DNA from: Legionella drancourtii LLAP12
Lineage (GTDB): Bacteria > Pseudomonadota > Gammaproteobacteria > Legionellales > Legionellaceae
Direction of reading: 5' to 3'
Length of the DNA stretch: 32,959 bases
NCBI RefSeq assembly: GCF_000162755.2
Contig: NZ_JH413832.1
Span: forward strand, 71,697-104,655
Both the position numbers and the translations under genes were made by a program. This document shows, in pieces, positions 31,142 through 32,959 of the stretch. The notes under the pieces are model-generated. The model did no database searches, had not been told where the DNA came from, and worked only from the letters and a program-made list of their open reading frames with translations. Each line of letters opens with the position of its first letter. The first letter of the stretch is position 1.

Positions 31142-32182
31142 TCATATGCCTACGGAAGAGCCATTTTTAGCACTTTGCTGAGCATTGTCAGAAGTTTGCG
31201 CCGATGCAAAAAATGAAGTATTGGGCGTTTTTTTCTTTCGCGCGTATTCGTTTTTTTGAGTAATTTGCTCTTCTTGAGTAATTTGCGCTGCAAGTAATTC
31301 GCTAAGACGTCTTTTATGAGTACTTATTTGGGCTTTTGTTTCTTGAGCTTTCGATTGCTCTATAAACAACCTCCTAAGACTTTTTTTAGGAGTACTCATT
31401 TGAGGACTAGAAGTTACGCTCCTTATGGCTTTTCGCACTGTATAACTGGGTAATTCACCTTGGGTTATGCGTTGTGGAGGACCCGAGCCATCTTTCTTCG
31501 TCGTTGGGTAAAATGCATCAATTAATTGCATATTGGGATGGATGAATTTAGTAATATTTCTTTGGGTTTCGTCCCAAGTAGATTTGCTTTGCTGAACTAT
31601 CCATTCCGGAATATTAGAAAGATAAAGGGTTTTTAAATCCAACTCATTGTTGATGATCCATTGTTCTATAAGCAATAGATCTGTTTGCTTTGTCAGATTT
31701 GCTTTACCGAAAAAAACTCTTCCTTCCGTAATCATATTTTTCAAGTAATTAAAATTGTCTTGGCTGGCAAGAAAGCCATGAGTATTGTTTTGCATGAGTT
31801 TAAATTGGTCTTCTAAAAAAACACTAAAGGGCTCAAGATTTTCATTTTCATTGATGACTTTTAGAAATTGAGAAATAAACTCTTCTTTTGAGGCTGAATT
31901 CAAAATTAAAGATTGTAATAATGGATATATAAAACTATGTACTGCGGGGTCGATATCAAAAATAGCCGCATAAAAGGGACGGGTTGTGCAAATGATGTCT
32001 AGGTTAAACCATACAGAAAAACCTACATGAAGGGTACTTTTATCATTTTCTGGCAATTGAGTTAAGCTTGCTAGTGTTTCTTGTTGCTTTTGTTCATTGC
32101 AAATAACATAAGGTAAATCGTTAATTGGGGTACTGCAAGCTTCTGCATACAGGGCAATTAGCTCATGAAATATTTTTATCAT
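31142..32182 (-). CDS. Hypothetical protein with possible methyltransferase-like domain and charged tail
   Basis: The start is set at the ATG at 32182, with GGAT just upstream; a TTG at 32194 would add four residues. The 346-residue product has an N-terminal domain (about 1-210) where an AAIFDIDPAVH stretch followed later by GRVFFGKANLT and LDLKTLYLSNIPEWI resembles the strands of a SAM-dependent methyltransferase-like fold. This is a tentative reading. The C-terminal 120 residues are Lys/Arg/Gln/Ser-rich and probably disordered or coiled (KSLRRLFIEQSKAQETKAQI). No signal peptide or membrane helix is seen. An intracellular effector is possible but not shown. Confidence 0.5.
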   Translation of the reverse strand: MIKIFHELIALYAEACSTPINDLPYVICNEQKQQETLASLTQLPENDKSTLHVGFSVWFNLDIICTTRPFYAAIFDIDPAVHSFIYPLLQSLILNSASKEEFISQFLKVINENENLEPFSVFLEDQFKLMQNNTHGFLASQDNFNYLKNMITEGRVFFGKANLTKQTDLLLIEQWIINNELDLKTLYLSNIPEWIVQQSKSTWDETQRNITKFIHPNMQLIDAFYPTTKKDGSGPPQRITQGELPSYTVRKAIRSVTSSPQMSTPKKSLRRLFIEQSKAQETKAQISTHKRRLSELLAAQITQEEQITQKNEYARKKKTPNTSFFASAQTSDNAQQSAKNGSSVGI

Positions 32183-32292
32183 TATTTTATCCAAAAGAAT
32201 TCATACAATCTTCCTTGGGAAATTTAGTAACATCCTTAAAAACTATTATTTCTATTTATCAATAAGTTAAATAGAGTCAGCTTCATAAATAG

Positions 32293-32355
32293 GCTAATTT
32301 GATTTATTTATGGGCATTTTGCGCGTTGCATCTTACCATATTTTATCAAATTAGC
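32293..32355. repeat. Perfect 11-bp inverted repeat
   Basis: GCTAATTTGAT (32293-32303) and ATCAAATTAGC (32345-32355) form a perfect inverted repeat around a 41-base spacer that is more GC-rich in the middle. It sits directly beside the family B repeat in the 32183-32506 gap. It may be another small mobile palindrome or a regulatory hairpin. Confidence 0.45.
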
Positions 32356-32370
32356 GTCATTTATCTTTCG

Positions 32371-32500
32371 CTAGATTGAGCCAAAATGGGTTTATTTTCG
32401 AGCACCGAAGCGGAGTATACATTAAGTATGCGTGTATCGGAGCGCAGAAAATCAATTCATTTTGACCAAATAGTAGAGATAGTAGAAAGGTCAACAGACC
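32371..32500 (+). repeat. Palindromic repeat (family B), copy 2
   Basis: Inverted relative to the copy at 29147-29287 and alignable with its reverse complement from CTAGATTGAG to TCAACAGACC. The left end lacks the clear terminal sequence seen in copy 1. The right end stops 6 bases before the stop codon of the solute-binding gene, so the repeat lies immediately downstream of that gene. Confidence 0.8.
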
Positions 32501-32506
32501 CTGACT

Positions 32507-32959
32507 CTAATGGCCATAATATTTCTGATAAATAGAGGTATATGTCCCATCTTTTTCTATGCTGAGAATCGCTTTGTTTATTTCGGTGATTAATGCTTCT
32601 TTATCTGAAAGAGCGATAATGCCGTAACCCTCCCCTAATGGTATGGCATGTCCTACTAATTTAATGTTATAAATATTGTTGTTGATGAAGCTATAAGCAA
32701 TAGCGTTATTTAGCACAATAACATCAACTTTATTTTGTGCTAAACCAGATAAGAGATCGGAAACTAAATTATAGGCAATAATCTGATTGTCATTATGATA
32801 AGAAGATTGGGTCAATAAGTTATAAAAAGTAGTCTTAATCACCCCGATTTTTTTGTTTTTTATATCGGCTATGTTATTGATGGGACTGTTTTTTGAAGTA
32901 ATAAACTGCATTTTACTGACTGCATAAGGAACGCTGATTGCATATTGCTCTTGCTCAAG
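32507..32959 (-). CDS. Periplasmic amino-acid-type solute-binding protein, C-terminal part
   Basis: The frame runs through the window edge, so the 5' end is missing; 150 residues are visible. It reads EQYAISVPYAVSKMQFITSK, then DIKNKKIGVIKTTFYNLLTQ, a middle SGLAQNKVDVIVLNNAIAYS, and a closing YGIIALSDKEALITEINKAI followed by DGTYTSIYQKYYG. This is the second-lobe pattern of family 3 extracellular solute-binding proteins (polar amino-acid ABC transporters). The ligand cannot be inferred. The methionine at 32911 is internal, not the start, because in-frame family sequence continues upstream of it. Confidence 0.88.
   Translation of the reverse strand, partial: LEQEQYAISVPYAVSKMQFITSKNSPINNIADIKNKKIGVIKTTFYNLLTQSSYHNDNQIIAYNLVSDLLSGLAQNKVDVIVLNNAIAYSFINNNIYNIKLVGHAIPLGEGYGIIALSDKEALITEINKAILSIEKDGTYTSIYQKYYGH

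Overview
This window most likely comes from a Legionella species or another Legionellaceae member. Supporting signs are a stand-alone gspL-gspM (lspLM-type) type II secretion pair, the lepA-lepB-DUF4845-rnc block, an ankyrin protein with effector character, small proteins with glutamate-rich C-termini, low GC content and many short palindromic repeats. The genus is inferred from gene content; no database search was possible.

Layout. (1) 1-1001 (+): two tandem paralogous small membrane proteins, the first cut by the window edge. (2) 1055-19021 (-): one extremely compact block of 24 genes in transcription order fliQ, fliR, flhB, flhA, flgF, flgG, flgA, flgH, flgI, flgB, flgC, fliE, fliF, a short protein in the fliG slot, fliH, fliI, fliJ, a fliK-like gene, flgD, flgE, a short fliM-like gene, fliN, fliO, fliP. 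Junctions are overlaps or gaps of at most 9 bp. (3) 19022-19598: a long leader/intergenic region with a GC-rich, hairpin-rich island, then tRNA-Ala(GGC) and two tRNA-Glu(TTC). (4) 20012-25090: a possible gene remnant, dgt (-), a SPOR lipoprotein (+), and an mltB-gspL-gspM operon (-). (5) 25222-29006 (+): lepA, lepB, a DUF4845-type gene and rnc. (6) 29007-32959: accessory region with an ankyrin protein, a 114-residue unknown, a 346-residue unknown, a partial periplasmic solute-binding protein, and two inverted copies of a palindromic repeat.

How the genes work together. The 24-gene block encodes the export apparatus (FlhA, FlhB, FliP, FliQ, FliR, FliO), the ATPase complex (FliH, FliI, FliJ), MS ring, rod, P and L rings, hook and hook scaffold. 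It contains no flagellin, filament cap, hook-filament junction, stator, chemotaxis or flagellar regulator gene. The parts that normally generate or switch rotation are reduced: FliM is short and lacks the CheY-binding peptide, FliF has almost no cytoplasmic tail, and the fliG position holds a 145-residue protein that does not look like FliG. The simplest reading is a flagellum-derived hook-basal-body export machine that may secrete rather than rotate. This is the main point of interest. It is inference, because missing parts could be encoded elsewhere in the genome.

A second notable feature is a roughly 100-bp palindromic repeat that sits in frame inside fliO and recurs, with identical internal spacing, near 22.3 kb.
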